From Rhodococcus sp. 14-1411-2a (lineage in GTDB: Bacteria; Actinomycetota; Actinomycetes; Mycobacteriales; Mycobacteriaceae): DNA of 64,000 bases. The stretch lies in contig NZ_NPGA01000014.1 in NCBI RefSeq assembly GCF_002259485.1, positions 372,001-436,000 of the forward strand, written 5' to 3'. Made by a program: the position numbers and the translations under genes. The notes beneath the pieces were generated by a model that saw only the letters and a list, made by a program, of their open reading frames with translations, made no database searches and was not told where the DNA came from. Positions 26,594-38,043 of the stretch are shown here, piece by piece; the stretch's first letter is position 1, and every line of letters starts with the position of its first letter.

Positions 26594-27181
26594 GTGAACC
26601 AGCTGTCCTTCTTCTCCGCTGAGTCGTTGCCGCCCGCGGTGACCGATCTCAGTGGGTTGCTGGCTGCCACCGGCCATGTCGTCACTTCGGCGGGTGCGGC
26701 CCGAATTTCCGTCGTGGTCGACGCTCAGTGGCGCGCGGATGCCATCGCCGAACTCATCGAGCAATGCGGTCTGACGCCGGAGCTCGGTCGATCGGAGGAG
26801 GACAGGCCTCTGGTGCGTACCGCGTCGGTGCCCGAACTGTCCGCATTGGCGTCTCTGTGGACCAAGGGCGCCGTCAAGGCCGTCCCGCCCGGTTGGGTAC
26901 CGGGTTCTCGCGAACTGCGCGCCTGGGTGCTCGCGTCGGGTCGTCCCGAGGCGGAGGGGGAGCGGTACGTGCTCGGTCTGGATCCCCACGCGCCGGAAAC
27001 TCACGCCGTTCTCGCTCAGTCGTTGATGCGCGCGGGCATCGCGCCGACGCTGATCGGCACGCGTGGGTCCAATCCGGGCCTCCGAATCACCGGTCGACGC
27101 CGGCTGCTGCGGCTCACCGAGAACGTCGGCGAGGCTCCACAGAACGTGGACGCACGTACCAATTGGCCCCACGCCGAGTAG
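26594..27181 (+). CDS. Conserved hypothetical protein, Rv3647c-type
   Basis: A 195-residue protein with no motif I recognise. GTG 26594 (VNQLSFFSAESLPPAV) is chosen because the upstream frame runs through the cspA terminator. It is an alpha/beta-looking polypeptide with an early VVVDAQWRADAIAELI segment and a basic C-terminus (ITGRRRLLRLTENVG). Its place between cspA and topA is the same as Rv3647c, a conserved actinobacterial gene, which supports it being real. Function unknown. Confidence 0.78.
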   Translation: MNQLSFFSAESLPPAVTDLSGLLAATGHVVTSAGAARISVVVDAQWRADAIAELIEQCGLTPELGRSEEDRPLVRTASVPELSALASLWTKGAVKAVPPGWVPGSRELRAWVLASGRPEAEGERYVLGLDPHAPETHAVLAQSLMRAGIAPTLIGTRGSNPGLRITGRRRLLRLTENVGEAPQNVDARTNWPHAE

Positions 27182-27208
27182 GCCGATCTGTGACTGATCT
27201 GCGAGTAT

Positions 27209-27259
27209 TTGGCCGACGTATGTCAGTCTGTTAGTAGTGGGACAGGCAAATCTGCCTGT
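27209..27259 (+). promoter_or_regulatory. topA promoter and 5' hairpin
   Basis: TTGGCC (27209-27214), a 17-bp spacer and TAGTAG (27232-27237) make a moderate sigma-A promoter. The predicted transcript begins near a perfect hairpin, ACAGGCA-AATC-TGCCTGT (27242-27259), about 30 nt before the GTG start of topA. Confidence 0.5.
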
Positions 27260-27290
27260 GAAAACGCACTAGGGAAGGTTCGGCAGCAAG

Positions 27291-30299
<3,009 letters not shown>

Positions 30300-30307
30300 C
30301 CGCCGAG

Positions 30308-30355
30308 CTCGAAGTTATGGACGTTTTCCGTGCCGTATCCATGCATAACTTCGAG
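30308..30355. terminator. Inverted repeat after topA
   Basis: CTCGAAGTTATG (30308-30319) and CATAACTTCGAG (30344-30355) are perfect 12-bp arms around a 24-nt loop, nine bases past the topA stop. There is no T-tract. It may terminate topA or be a dispersed palindrome like that at 4473-4512. Confidence 0.55.
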
Positions 30356-30399
30356 TTCGCGGGTTCGGGTTGTCGGCCCCAACCACTAGGGTTGCGTGC

Positions 30400-31587
30400 A
30401 TGGCGGGTGTGTTCGATCGATTGGTCGGTCAGGAAGATGTCGAGGCCGATCTGACGGCCGCTGCGGTGGCCGCTCGCACCGGCGTCGACTCGTCGGCGAT
30501 GACGCATTCGTGGCTGTTCACCGGTCCACCGGGATCCGGCCGTTCCATCGCTGCCCTGTGCTTCGCTGCGGCTTTGCAGTGCACCACCGAGGGCACTCCC
30601 GGGTGCGGGCACTGCCAGGCCTGCTCGACGACCATGGCCGGTACCCACGGCGATGTGCGACGCGTCGTGCCCGAGGGATTGAGCATCAGCACCAAGGAGA
30701 TGCGCGACATCGTCTCCATCGCCTCGCGTCGACCCAGCACTGGCCTGTGGCAGGTGGTGGTCGTCGAGGACGCCGACCGGCTCACCGAGGGTGCCGGAAA
30801 TGTGCTGCTCAAGGTCGTCGAGGAGCCGCCGGCCAAGACGGTGTTCCTTCTGTGTGCGCCGTCGGTCGATCCGCAGGACATCTCGGTGACTCTGCGCTCG
30901 CGGTGCCGGCACGTCTCGCTGGTGACACCCACGGTGCCGGCGATCGCCCAGGTCCTGCAGACCCGCGACAAGCTCGACGCCGAGACGGCAGAGTGGGCCG
31001 CGTCGATCAGTGGCGGCCACGTGGGCAGAGCGCGCCGTCTCGCCACCGACGAGGACGCCCGGGCGCGTCGTAAACGTGCACTGGCGCTGGCGTCGGCTGC
31101 AGCCCGGCCCAATCAGGCGTACCTCGCGGCCGAGGAGCTGGTGAAGGCCGCTGAGGACGAGGCCAAGGAAATGAGTGCCTCCCGCGACGAGGCCGAGACC
31201 GAGGAGTTGCGGACGGCTCTCGGTGCAGGCGGTACCGGCAAGGGTGCGGCGGGTGCGCTGCGTGGCTCGGCCGGAGTGCTCAAGGACCTCGAGAAGCGGC
31301 AGAAGTCGCGTGCCACCAGAACCGGTCGTGACTCACTCGATCGCGCGCTGATGGATCTGGTGGGCCTGTATCGAGATGCGCTCGCTCGCTCGTACGGATC
31401 GACCGCCACGGCAACCCATCCCGACATGGCCGAGCAGGTCGAGCGAATGGCAAAAGCCGTCTCGCCCGAGGCGCTGCTGAAGAGTATCGAGGCAATCCTC
31501 GAATGCCGAGAGTCGTTGGCAGTCAATGCAAAACCCAAGTTCGCGATCTATGCGATGGTGGCGACGCTGGGCGACGTGCTGCGTTAG
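30400..31587 (+). CDS. holB: DNA polymerase III subunit delta'
   Basis: A 395-residue AAA+ clamp-loader subunit. The P-loop region reads FTGPPGSGRSIAAL, with Arg replacing the Walker A Lys, typical of delta' which does not hydrolyse ATP. A zinc module follows (CTTEGTPGCGHCQAC), then the sensor 1 region LLKVVEEPP and the SRC motif (TLRSRCRHV). ATG 30400 (MAGVFDRLVGQ) is the standard start. Same order as Rv3644c, but the adenylate cyclase gene found between topA and holB in M. tuberculosis is absent. Confidence 0.92.
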   Translation: MAGVFDRLVGQEDVEADLTAAAVAARTGVDSSAMTHSWLFTGPPGSGRSIAALCFAAALQCTTEGTPGCGHCQACSTTMAGTHGDVRRVVPEGLSISTKEMRDIVSIASRRPSTGLWQVVVVEDADRLTEGAGNVLLKVVEEPPAKTVFLLCAPSVDPQDISVTLRSRCRHVSLVTPTVPAIAQVLQTRDKLDAETAEWAASISGGHVGRARRLATDEDARARRKRALALASAAARPNQAYLAAEELVKAAEDEAKEMSASRDEAETEELRTALGAGGTGKGAAGALRGSAGVLKDLEKRQKSRATRTGRDSLDRALMDLVGLYRDALARSYGSTATATHPDMAEQVERMAKAVSPEALLKSIEAILECRESLAVNAKPKFAIYAMVATLGDVLR

Positions 31588-31594
31588 GGGCCGA

Positions 31595-31620
31595 GCCCGC
31601 CTCGCCGCTCGAGGGAGGGC
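31595..31620 (+). terminator. Terminator after holB
   Basis: GCCC-G-CCTCG and CGAGG-GA-GGGC form a bulged hairpin with a 5-nt loop, followed by GATTTTCG, eight bases past the holB stop. Confidence 0.6.
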
Positions 31621-31672
31621 GATTTTCGTTTCGACGTGATGCTCCGTTAGACTCACCAACGCCGAAAGGCAC

Positions 31673-31748
31673 GCCGCCTTAGCTCAGTCGGTAGAGCATT
31701 TCACTCGTAATGAAAAGGTCAAGAGTTCGATTCTCTTAGGCGGCTCCA
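31673..31748 (+). tRNA. tRNA-Thr (anticodon CGT), CCA encoded
   Basis: A complete cloverleaf: acceptor GCCGCCT/AGGCGGC, D-stem GCTC/GAGC, anticodon stem TTTCA/TGAAA around CTCGTAA with CGT at 31706-31708, variable loop AGGTC, T-stem AAGAG/CTCTT with loop TTCGATT. Discriminator T and encoded CCA (31746-31748) complete it. It reads ACG codons, frequent in this GC-rich genome. Confidence 0.97.
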
Positions 31749-31753
31749 CCAGC

Positions 31754-31791
31754 AGGCCCTCGATACGCACCAGCGCGTCGGGGGCCTTTTT
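31754..31791 (+). terminator. Terminator of the tRNA-Thr gene
   Basis: AGGCCCTCGA (31754-31763) pairs with TCGGGGGCCT (31778-31787) through one G-U pair, followed by TTTTT ending at 31791, six bases past the tRNA. Confidence 0.85.
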
Positions 31792-31850
31792 GGTTGTCGA
31801 TCCAGCGCTGCATCGGCCTGTTCGTGACATCGGTCCTGCAAGATGACTTC

Positions 31851-32894
31851 ATGCGAACCGATAGCACCCGCGGTGATCTGATGACAGCCATCGTCACCAC
31901 CGGCAACGGTGGGTACGACAACCTCGTCGTGTCCGAGGTGCCGATACCCGTGCCGGGCCCCGGGGAGGTGCTCGTTCGAGTGTTGGCCGCGGGGATGAAC
32001 AACACCGAAATCAACACACGCGTGGGCTGGTACGCGGACGGCGGGTGGAACGACGCGACGCCTTTTCCGCTGATTCAGGGCACGGACTGCTGCGGTCTCT
32101 TGTGTGCGAGTCCGGGGACGGACGAATCCATCGTCGGCCGCCGTGTCCTGGTTCGATCGTGCATGCGCGTCGACGGCTTCTCGTCGGGCGAGACGCGGTG
32201 GTTGGGTTCGGACATGGACGGCGCGTTCGCGCAGTTCGTCGTCGTTCCGGCGAGCGAGATCTTTCCGGTCGACTGTGGGTGGACCGATGCGGAGTTGGCG
32301 ACGATTCCGTGTGCCTACGGCACGGCGGAGAACATGATCGCTCGCGCGGGGGTGCATCGAGGGTCGACAGTGCTCATCACCGGCGCGTCGGGCGGAGTCG
32401 GTTCTGCCGCAGTGCAACTCGCCGCTCGGCGCGGTGCCCGCGTGATCGGCGTCGCGAGCCGGGCCAAGCACGACCAGCTTCGCGAACTCGGCGTCCACGA
32501 GGTCTACGGGCGCGATGTCGACGTGGTGGACGCCCTCGGCAAGCACAGCGTCGATGTGGTGATCGACAACGTCGCAGGCGACGGTTTCGGTCCGTTGCTC
32601 GACGTCCTCGTTCGTGGGGGAACATACGTGTCCTCGGGTGCGATCGCAGGACCCATCGTCGCGTTGGATCTACGGACGATGTACCTGAACGACCTGACGC
32701 TCCTCGGCTGTACAGCGTGGGACGAGGACGTGTTTCCGAACCTCGTGTCGTACATCGAGGCCGGTGAGATTCGTCCTTTGTTGGCCGAGTCGTTTCCGCT
32801 CGAGCAGATCGCCGCCGCGCAGCAGCGCTTCCTGGAAAGGGACCACGTGGGGAAGTTCGTGCTCGTTCCTCCGGTGGTCCGCGATCAGGCGTGA
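31851..32894 (+). CDS. MDR family alcohol dehydrogenase/quinone reductase-like protein
   Basis: A 347-residue medium-chain dehydrogenase. The GroES-like half has PVPGPGEVLVRVLAAGMNNT followed by a TRVGWY stretch typical of a distinct 'alcohol dehydrogenase family' clade, and the Rossmann half has LITGASGGVGSAAVQLAARRG (split around GASGGVG near residue 185). Two Cys in GTDCCGLL replace the usual proton-abstracting GHE set, so classical catalytic zinc is not obvious. ATG 31851 is chosen; ATG 31881 (MTAIVTTGNGG) is an equally plausible start. Substrate unknown. Confidence 0.75.
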   Translation: MRTDSTRGDLMTAIVTTGNGGYDNLVVSEVPIPVPGPGEVLVRVLAAGMNNTEINTRVGWYADGGWNDATPFPLIQGTDCCGLLCASPGTDESIVGRRVLVRSCMRVDGFSSGETRWLGSDMDGAFAQFVVVPASEIFPVDCGWTDAELATIPCAYGTAENMIARAGVHRGSTVLITGASGGVGSAAVQLAARRGARVIGVASRAKHDQLRELGVHEVYGRDVDVVDALGKHSVDVVIDNVAGDGFGPLLDVLVRGGTYVSSGAIAGPIVALDLRTMYLNDLTLLGCTAWDEDVFPNLVSYIEAGEIRPLLAESFPLEQIAAAQQRFLERDHVGKFVLVPPVVRDQA

Positions 32895-32915
32895 TCTCCA
32901 GGCACACTGGACAGA

Positions 32916-33725
32916 GTGTTCGCCTCCCTCGCCCCGGCTCGCCGTCGTCTCGTGTTCGTCTTACTCGCCCTCGTATTGGTCGCGGTCGTCGCGGCTGTGG
33001 CGGCCTTCGTGGCATCACGCCCCGCGAGCGACCCCGTCGCCAGCGTCGACCAGTCCGTGCCCGGCCCAGTGCTGCTGATCCCCGGGTTCGGCGGATCCAC
33101 CGACTCGCTGGACGTGCTCGCGGCCGAACTACGGGAGGACGGTCGCGACGCCACAGTGGTGGCCCTGCCCGACGGTGGCGTCGGCGATCTGACCGTGCAG
33201 GCGCAGACCCTGCGCGACGCCGTCGACGCGGCTCTGGCTCGGACGGGAGCGAGCTCGGTCGACGTCGTCGGGTATTCCGCCGGCGGGGTGGTGGCGCGGC
33301 TCTGGGCCGCCGACCTGGGCGGTGCCGAGCAGGCCCGACGCATCGTCACTCTCGGCTCCCCGCACCACGGCACTCAGGTGGCGGCGCTGGCGGCCCAGTT
33401 CGTGCCCGACCAGTGCGCCACCGCTTGTCAGCAGCTCGCCCCGGACAGTTCCGTGTTCGCCGCCCTGAACTCCGGGGACGAGACCCCGGATGGGCCGCAG
33501 TGGGTGTCGATCTGGACCGAGTTGGATCAGGTGGTGACCCCGCCGACGTCGGCCGAACTCGACGGGGCGGTCAACATCCCCGTTCAGAGCGTGTGCGCGG
33601 ACTCGACCGTCGATCACGGGAACCTGCCGCGCGATCCTCTGGTCGGTGCGATGGTCTCTGCCCAGTTGGACGGCGACTCCACCACCGAGCTCGGCGCAGC
33701 TGATTGCAGCCGTCTCAGCTCGTGA
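32916..33725 (+). CDS. Secreted/anchored alpha/beta-fold lipase
   Basis: A 269-residue lipase-like protein. An N-terminal signal anchor (RRRLVFVLLALVLVAVV, residues about 10-33) places the enzyme outside the membrane. The oxyanion region is LLIPGFGGS and the nucleophile elbow GYSAGG, followed by TLGSPHHGTQVA, as in class 2 lipases (LipA/EstB type). Four Cys (around DQCATACQQ, VCADS, ADCSRL) suit disulfides in an exported protein. GTG 32916 lies 21 bp after the dehydrogenase stop. Its 3' end overlaps that of the convergent permease gene by 11 bp. Confidence 0.82.
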   Translation: MFASLAPARRRLVFVLLALVLVAVVAAVAAFVASRPASDPVASVDQSVPGPVLLIPGFGGSTDSLDVLAAELREDGRDATVVALPDGGVGDLTVQAQTLRDAVDAALARTGASSVDVVGYSAGGVVARLWAADLGGAEQARRIVTLGSPHHGTQVAALAAQFVPDQCATACQQLAPDSSVFAALNSGDETPDGPQWVSIWTELDQVVTPPTSAELDGAVNIPVQSVCADSTVDHGNLPRDPLVGAMVSAQLDGDSTTELGAADCSRLSS

Positions 33726-34527
33726 TGTCCTTGGTGGTGAAGTTCGCCCACGCCGCGCCGAGAAGAACGACGACGTAGACGCCCTGCACACCGACGCCGC
33801 GCATCAGGTCCCGCGTCGGCACCGGGTCGCGGAACAGGTCGACGAAAGCCAACCAGTATCGCGTCGGCAGGTACGGCGCGATGGCGTCGGCGGCGTCCAG
33901 CGTCAGCAGCAGCGAGCTCGCGATGAGGAACGCCAACGCGCCCAATGTCGCGGCGAGCGGGGAGTCGGTCAGGGTCGAGAGGAACAGGCCCATGGCGGCG
34001 ACTCCGAGCATGGACATGGTCACGTAGAGCACGGCGATGACGGTGCGCGTGGCGACCTGTTCGTCGGTCAGCACTGTGCCGGACACGCTGGAGACGCCCC
34101 CCAGGGTCGTGACGTCGAACAGCGTCGTGCCGACGAAGTATGCGATGACGGCCACGACGACGACGGCCAGCAGCACGAAGGCGGCAACCGAGACCAGCTT
34201 CGCCACCAGTAGTTTGGTTCGTCCCACCGGGCGGGCGAGCAGGTAGCGCAGCGTGCCGGCCTGGGCCTCCCCGGCGACGGCATCGCCTGCGATCACCGAC
34301 ACGGCGACGGGCAGGAACAGCGGGAGCACGATGGCGAGAGCTGCGAGCGGAAACAGCTGGCCGTTGGTGGTCACCGCAGAGAGGAAGGCGGGGCCTTCGC
34401 CGGGACGCGGACCGACGTCGGTGAGGGCGAGGAGGCCCGCGACGATGGTCGGCAGCAGATTGAGCAGAAGGATGACGACCCAGGTGCGGGGTCGGCTCAG
34501 CATTGCGCGCAGTTCGACGCCGATCAT
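33715..34527 (-). CDS. ABC-2 type transporter permease
   Basis: A 270-residue membrane subunit with about six membrane helices (ABC2_membrane family). It opens MIGVELRAMLSRPRTWVVILLL, written here as the conserved N-terminal amphipathic piece plus first helix, and contains GEAQAGTLRYLLARPVGRTKL, the coupling-helix-like segment typical of ABC-2 exporters. It overlaps the ATPase gene by four bases (ATGA). Third gene of a three-gene operon. The substrate cannot be deduced. Confidence 0.85.
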   Translation of the reverse strand: MIGVELRAMLSRPRTWVVILLLNLLPTIVAGLLALTDVGPRPGEGPAFLSAVTTNGQLFPLAALAIVLPLFLPVAVSVIAGDAVAGEAQAGTLRYLLARPVGRTKLLVAKLVSVAAFVLLAVVVVAVIAYFVGTTLFDVTTLGGVSSVSGTVLTDEQVATRTVIAVLYVTMSMLGVAAMGLFLSTLTDSPLAATLGALAFLIASSLLLTLDAADAIAPYLPTRYWLAFVDLFRDPVPTRDLMRGVGVQGVYVVVLLGAAWANFTTKDITS

Positions 34528-35486
34528 GCGGTCACCTCGGTCCGGACGGCGCTGTCTCGAAGTGCGCCGGGGGCGTCGACTCTGTCGGAACTGGCCCCGG
34601 TGACAGCAAGCACGGACTGTTCGAGGCTCATCCGCTGCTCGCTCAGCTCACTCACCCGGACACCTCCCTCGACGAGGAGCCGGTTCAGCTCGGCTGGGTC
34701 CCGGTGCTCGACGACGAGTTGCTGACCCACACGTTCGAGCACCGTGGCCCCCTCGACGCCGGAGAGCACGGAGACCGCGTGAGCGGGATCGGCGGTGCGC
34801 ACCGACACCCGGCCGGTGGACCGCTGCATCGAGGACAGCTGGTCCTGTAGGACGAGTCGACCTCGGTCGAGCACTCCCACTCGGTCGCACAGTTGTTCCA
34901 CCTCGGCCAGCAGATGGCTGGAGAGGAACACCGTGGTGCCCTGAGAGTGCAAGCCCAGCAGCAACTCTCGAATCTCGAGGATTCCCTGTGGGTCGAGTCC
35001 GTTGGTCGGCTCGTCGAGGATCAGCAGTTCGGGGGTACGCATCAGCGCCGCCGCCAGCCCGAGACGCTGCCGCATGCCGAGCGAGTACTGCTTGACCGGT
35101 CTGCGTCCCACTCCGGCGAGGCCCACCTGCTCGAGGGCTTCACCGACCCTGGTTTTCCGGGTCCGCCGGGACCCACCCGGACCGGCCGCGTCGAGCAGCG
35201 TGAGGTTTCTGCGTCCGGACAGGTTGGGGTAGGCGGCGGGGTTCTCGATCAGCGCCCCCACCCGTGGCAGCACGCTTCGGCGTCGCCGGGGCATCTCCTC
35301 GCCGAGCACCTGTATCTGCCCGGAGGTCGCCAGCACCAGGCCGAGCAGCATCCGCACGGTCGTCGTCTTGCCGGAGCCGTTTGCGCCCACGAAGCCGTAG
35401 ATGTCGCCGGCGCGCACGTCGAGGTCGACACCGTCGACTGCCCGCACCGATCCGTAGCTCTTGGTCAGGCCGGTCGTGCGGATCAT
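34524..35486 (-). CDS. ABC transporter ATP-binding protein
   Basis: A 320-residue ABC ATPase of the ABC-2/CcmA (DrrA-like) class. Walker A is GANGSGKTTT, the signature YSLGMRQRLGLAAAL, Walker B LLILDEPTNGLDPQG and the switch His in FLSSHLLAEVEQ. The C-terminal regulatory tail is about 100 residues. ATGA overlaps at both ends couple it to the permease and to the RseB-like gene. Confidence 0.92.
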   Translation of the reverse strand: MIRTTGLTKSYGSVRAVDGVDLDVRAGDIYGFVGANGSGKTTTVRMLLGLVLATSGQIQVLGEEMPRRRRSVLPRVGALIENPAAYPNLSGRRNLTLLDAAGPGGSRRTRKTRVGEALEQVGLAGVGRRPVKQYSLGMRQRLGLAAALMRTPELLILDEPTNGLDPQGILEIRELLLGLHSQGTTVFLSSHLLAEVEQLCDRVGVLDRGRLVLQDQLSSMQRSTGRVSVRTADPAHAVSVLSGVEGATVLERVGQQLVVEHRDPAELNRLLVEGGVRVSELSEQRMSLEQSVLAVTGASSDRVDAPGALRDSAVRTEVTA

Positions 35487-36610
35487 GTGGCTGCTCCTCC
35501 GAGCTGTTGGGCGGCGGTCGTCAGGGTTTCCGCGGTGACGGTGCCGGACAGCAGATAGCGACGCCGGTCGTCGGTGGGTCCGGTGACGAGGACGTTGAGT
35601 GGACCGAGCGACACCGCGACGCTGTCGTCGGTGACGATTGCCCCGGGGGCGGACTGCAACTGTTCGACGAGTCCGCCCGCGGCGCGTCGCGGCAGGGGAA
35701 CGGCGAACAGTTCGGTCACGCCGCGGCCGTAGATTCCCACCGAACCCTGGCCTTCGCGGGGGCGCAGATCGAGGCCGGACAGGGTCGACGGCAGGCCTGA
35801 GGTGTCGAGCCGGTCGGCGAACGAGGCGATGTCGCCACCGTCCTGCTGCTGCACGTCGGTACCGGGCGGGGGAACGAAACGGACGGTGTCGGCATCGGGA
35901 ATCTCGGAGGAGAAGTCGAGGAACGCGGTGCTGACGACCGGACGGGTGGCCCCGGCTCCCAGCACGTCGACCTGCAGCGGGAGCCCGCTGTCGGGGTCGA
36001 CCCAGACGTCGACTCCGGTGACGGTGCTCTGCGGCTGGCTGGGGACGAGCCTCAGGCCAGGGGCGTCGCGACCGGCGATCCGGCGTGCCGGAAGCCGGGT
36101 GACCTCATCCGCGGTCGCCTCGCTCAGCAACCGCCGGCCCAGCTCCGGGGGGAGCAGGTCGGCCTCGCGTGGCAGGCGCAGGCTCGGTTCGGGGACCGGG
36201 GTCACCACGGCCGTGTTCTGCTCGTAGTCCCATCTCCACAGCCGCGTCGGGCTCCGGTAGAGACCGCGCTCACCGGCCAGACGCACGGTGTCGACGCGCC
36301 AGCTGTCCGGGGCGCGATACCAGGCACGCAGAGAGGTGGTGTCGCCGAGCAGATCCGGCAGGCCGCCGAGCCCCTCGGTCACCGGAATGATGACACCGCC
36401 GACCGCCTGGGCGTAGCCCGAGTACGGCGTCTCGGTGGAGGACTTGACCTGTTCGAGCAGTTCGGTCGCGCCGATGTCGGACGGGTCGACGGGCAAGCGC
36501 GAGATCACCGAGGGAGTTGCGACGAGCACGGCGATGCCGAGCACCACCGCCAGCCACCGCCACTTCTTGCGCACCTCTTCGACCGTACGGACGTACCCGA
36601 GGTGCTGCAT
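35483..36610 (-). CDS. RseB/LolA-like exported protein partnered with ABC exporter
   Basis: A 375-residue protein with an N-terminal signal anchor (WLAVVLGIAVLVATPSVI). The following region (SSTETPYSGYAQAVGG, LRAWYRAPDSWRVDTV, RLWRWDYEQNTAVV, GVDVWVDPDSGLPLQVDV) has the order of segments seen in MucB/RseB and LolA-fold lipoprotein-carrier proteins, which bind lipids or lipoproteins at the outer face of the membrane. First gene of the operon; it overlaps the ATPase gene by four bases. The tight coupling suggests it passes a lipid-like substrate to or from the exporter, or reports envelope stress. Function inferred. Confidence 0.72.
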   Translation of the reverse strand: MQHLGYVRTVEEVRKKWRWLAVVLGIAVLVATPSVISRLPVDPSDIGATELLEQVKSSTETPYSGYAQAVGGVIIPVTEGLGGLPDLLGDTTSLRAWYRAPDSWRVDTVRLAGERGLYRSPTRLWRWDYEQNTAVVTPVPEPSLRLPREADLLPPELGRRLLSEATADEVTRLPARRIAGRDAPGLRLVPSQPQSTVTGVDVWVDPDSGLPLQVDVLGAGATRPVVSTAFLDFSSEIPDADTVRFVPPPGTDVQQQDGGDIASFADRLDTSGLPSTLSGLDLRPREGQGSVGIYGRGVTELFAVPLPRRAAGGLVEQLQSAPGAIVTDDSVAVSLGPLNVLVTGPTDDRRRYLLSGTVTAETLTTAAQQLGGAAT

Positions 36611-36632
36611 GTGAGCTGCACGACGCTCGCCG

Positions 36633-37730
36633 CTAGCCCCCGAGCGAGAACTCCGCGCGACCGTAACTCACACCGTTGATCTGGAGCTCGATGGAGTGTG
36701 GGCCGGGGTAGTACTTCCGTGTGGTCAGCGGCTTGAACGAATGCTGCCGCCGCACATCGATGCTGTCGCCGGGCGTGATCGTTCTCGTCGTCAGCTTGAA
36801 CGTCTTCCCCGTCACCCCACCGTTGGCTTTGGTGTGATGCACGATGTAGTCGATCGCAACCTTGGCCGGTTCGGTGCCGACGTTGCGGATCGAGGCCGTG
36901 AACTCCACTTCTCCGCCCATGGGCAGCTCCGTGACGTCGAGGGTGGGGCCGTCCACATCGAGGTCGGCCGGAGCGAACCCGAGCAGCTCGAGCGCGTCCC
37001 GGTTTCCCTTCTTGATCACCGTCCGAAGTGCATGTCGCACAAGCTTTTCGGTGTGTGCGTCCGGGCTGTCGAGCCACCGGGTGGTGGTCCCGACGACCAA
37101 GTCCGGGACGTCTCGGCTGACATCGTTGAGATGGTTCGCGACAGAACGTCGAACGTAATCACTGTCGTCTCGGTAGAGCCGGTCCAGGATCGGCACCGTG
37201 ACGCCCGGGCGCGCGAGTATTTCGGGGACGCGCACCGACCACGGAAGATACGGGCGGGTGCCCTCAGACGCCAGACGCCGCACATGCTCGTCCGAGGATG
37301 TCGTCCAGTCCGACGCGATTGCGAGCGACCGATCCAGGTCGGCTCGAAGAAACGAGCGGATGGCGAATTCCGAGCTGAGTCGGCCGGTGAGCTCGGCGAG
37401 CAAGGCCATTCCGTCGTCGAATGCGCTCGAGGTGTTCTCCTCGACGGCCTTCGATGCGACAGCGCTCGTGACCGGCCAGATCGACCAGCCCTGGAAGTCG
37501 GGATCGGTGGCGGCACGTCGGATGATGCGGGCGAACTCCGTGTAGGTGCCGGGCAGTGCCGAGAGCAGGCCGTCACGCAACAGATCTGCGCGGGCTCGAA
37601 GCGCGAGTGGACCCAGCCGATCGATCGATCCTTCGAGTACCGACAGGTCTGCGCCCGGAGCGGCGGTGCGCATGGTCCGAAACAGCGTGCCGGCCGCGTC
37701 CGGGCCGAGGAGTTCGTCGGCGAAAGGCAT
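36633..37730 (-). CDS. AlkC-like DNA alkylation repair glycosylase with Ig-like C-terminus
   Basis: A 365-residue HEAT-like-repeat protein of the AlkC/AlkD superfamily, which removes 3-methyladenine and 3-methylcytosine without base flipping. Helical repeats fill residues 1-250 (for example WSVRVPEILARPGVTVPILD and YVRRSVANHLNDVSRD), ending KLVRHALRTVIKKGNRDAL. From about 265 the sequence changes to beta structure (VTELPMGGEVEFTASIRNVG to SIELQINGVSYGRAEFSL), the Ig-like domain that distinguishes AlkC from AlkD. It lies 22 bp upstream of the RseB-like gene but shows no functional tie to it. Confidence 0.85.
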   Translation of the reverse strand: MPFADELLGPDAAGTLFRTMRTAAPGADLSVLEGSIDRLGPLALRARADLLRDGLLSALPGTYTEFARIIRRAATDPDFQGWSIWPVTSAVASKAVEENTSSAFDDGMALLAELTGRLSSEFAIRSFLRADLDRSLAIASDWTTSSDEHVRRLASEGTRPYLPWSVRVPEILARPGVTVPILDRLYRDDSDYVRRSVANHLNDVSRDVPDLVVGTTTRWLDSPDAHTEKLVRHALRTVIKKGNRDALELLGFAPADLDVDGPTLDVTELPMGGEVEFTASIRNVGTEPAKVAIDYIVHHTKANGGVTGKTFKLTTRTITPGDSIDVRRQHSFKPLTTRKYYPGPHSIELQINGVSYGRAEFSLGG

Positions 37731-38043
37731 GAGAGCTTCTTACCCGACGACTCGGCTCCACGGGGTCGGCGGGGTTCGACGCTGTGTCGAGGGCTGCGCG
37801 GGAGGGTGAAATCACCAGGCCGACACCTATTTTTCGGGCTGCGCCAATGGCGGCTGTGGTAATCGGAGTGGGATAACCTTCGTCGAATATCAAAGTGCTG
37901 AGCGGCTGGTCGACTCGGATTTTCCGGCCGGACCGGTCTTTCTGCGCGGTGGGCTACAACCCTGGGGGTCGCGTCATGCCCGTCGTCTGTGTCGAGTGGA
38001 ACCAGAGCCACTGTTGTCGGACTCGATTCGGTGAGCACGCACT
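37731..38043. other. 313-bp divergent intergenic region, nothing recognisable
   Basis: Lies between the AlkC-like gene and the GGDEF-EAL gene. No reading frame with coding character, RNA structure, clear promoter hexamer pair or operator-like palindrome was found. Confidence 0.4.

Noticed and set aside
31673-31791. tRNA-Thr 3' end as an integration site
   Set aside because: No integrase gene and no duplicated tRNA end was noticed downstream in the window.
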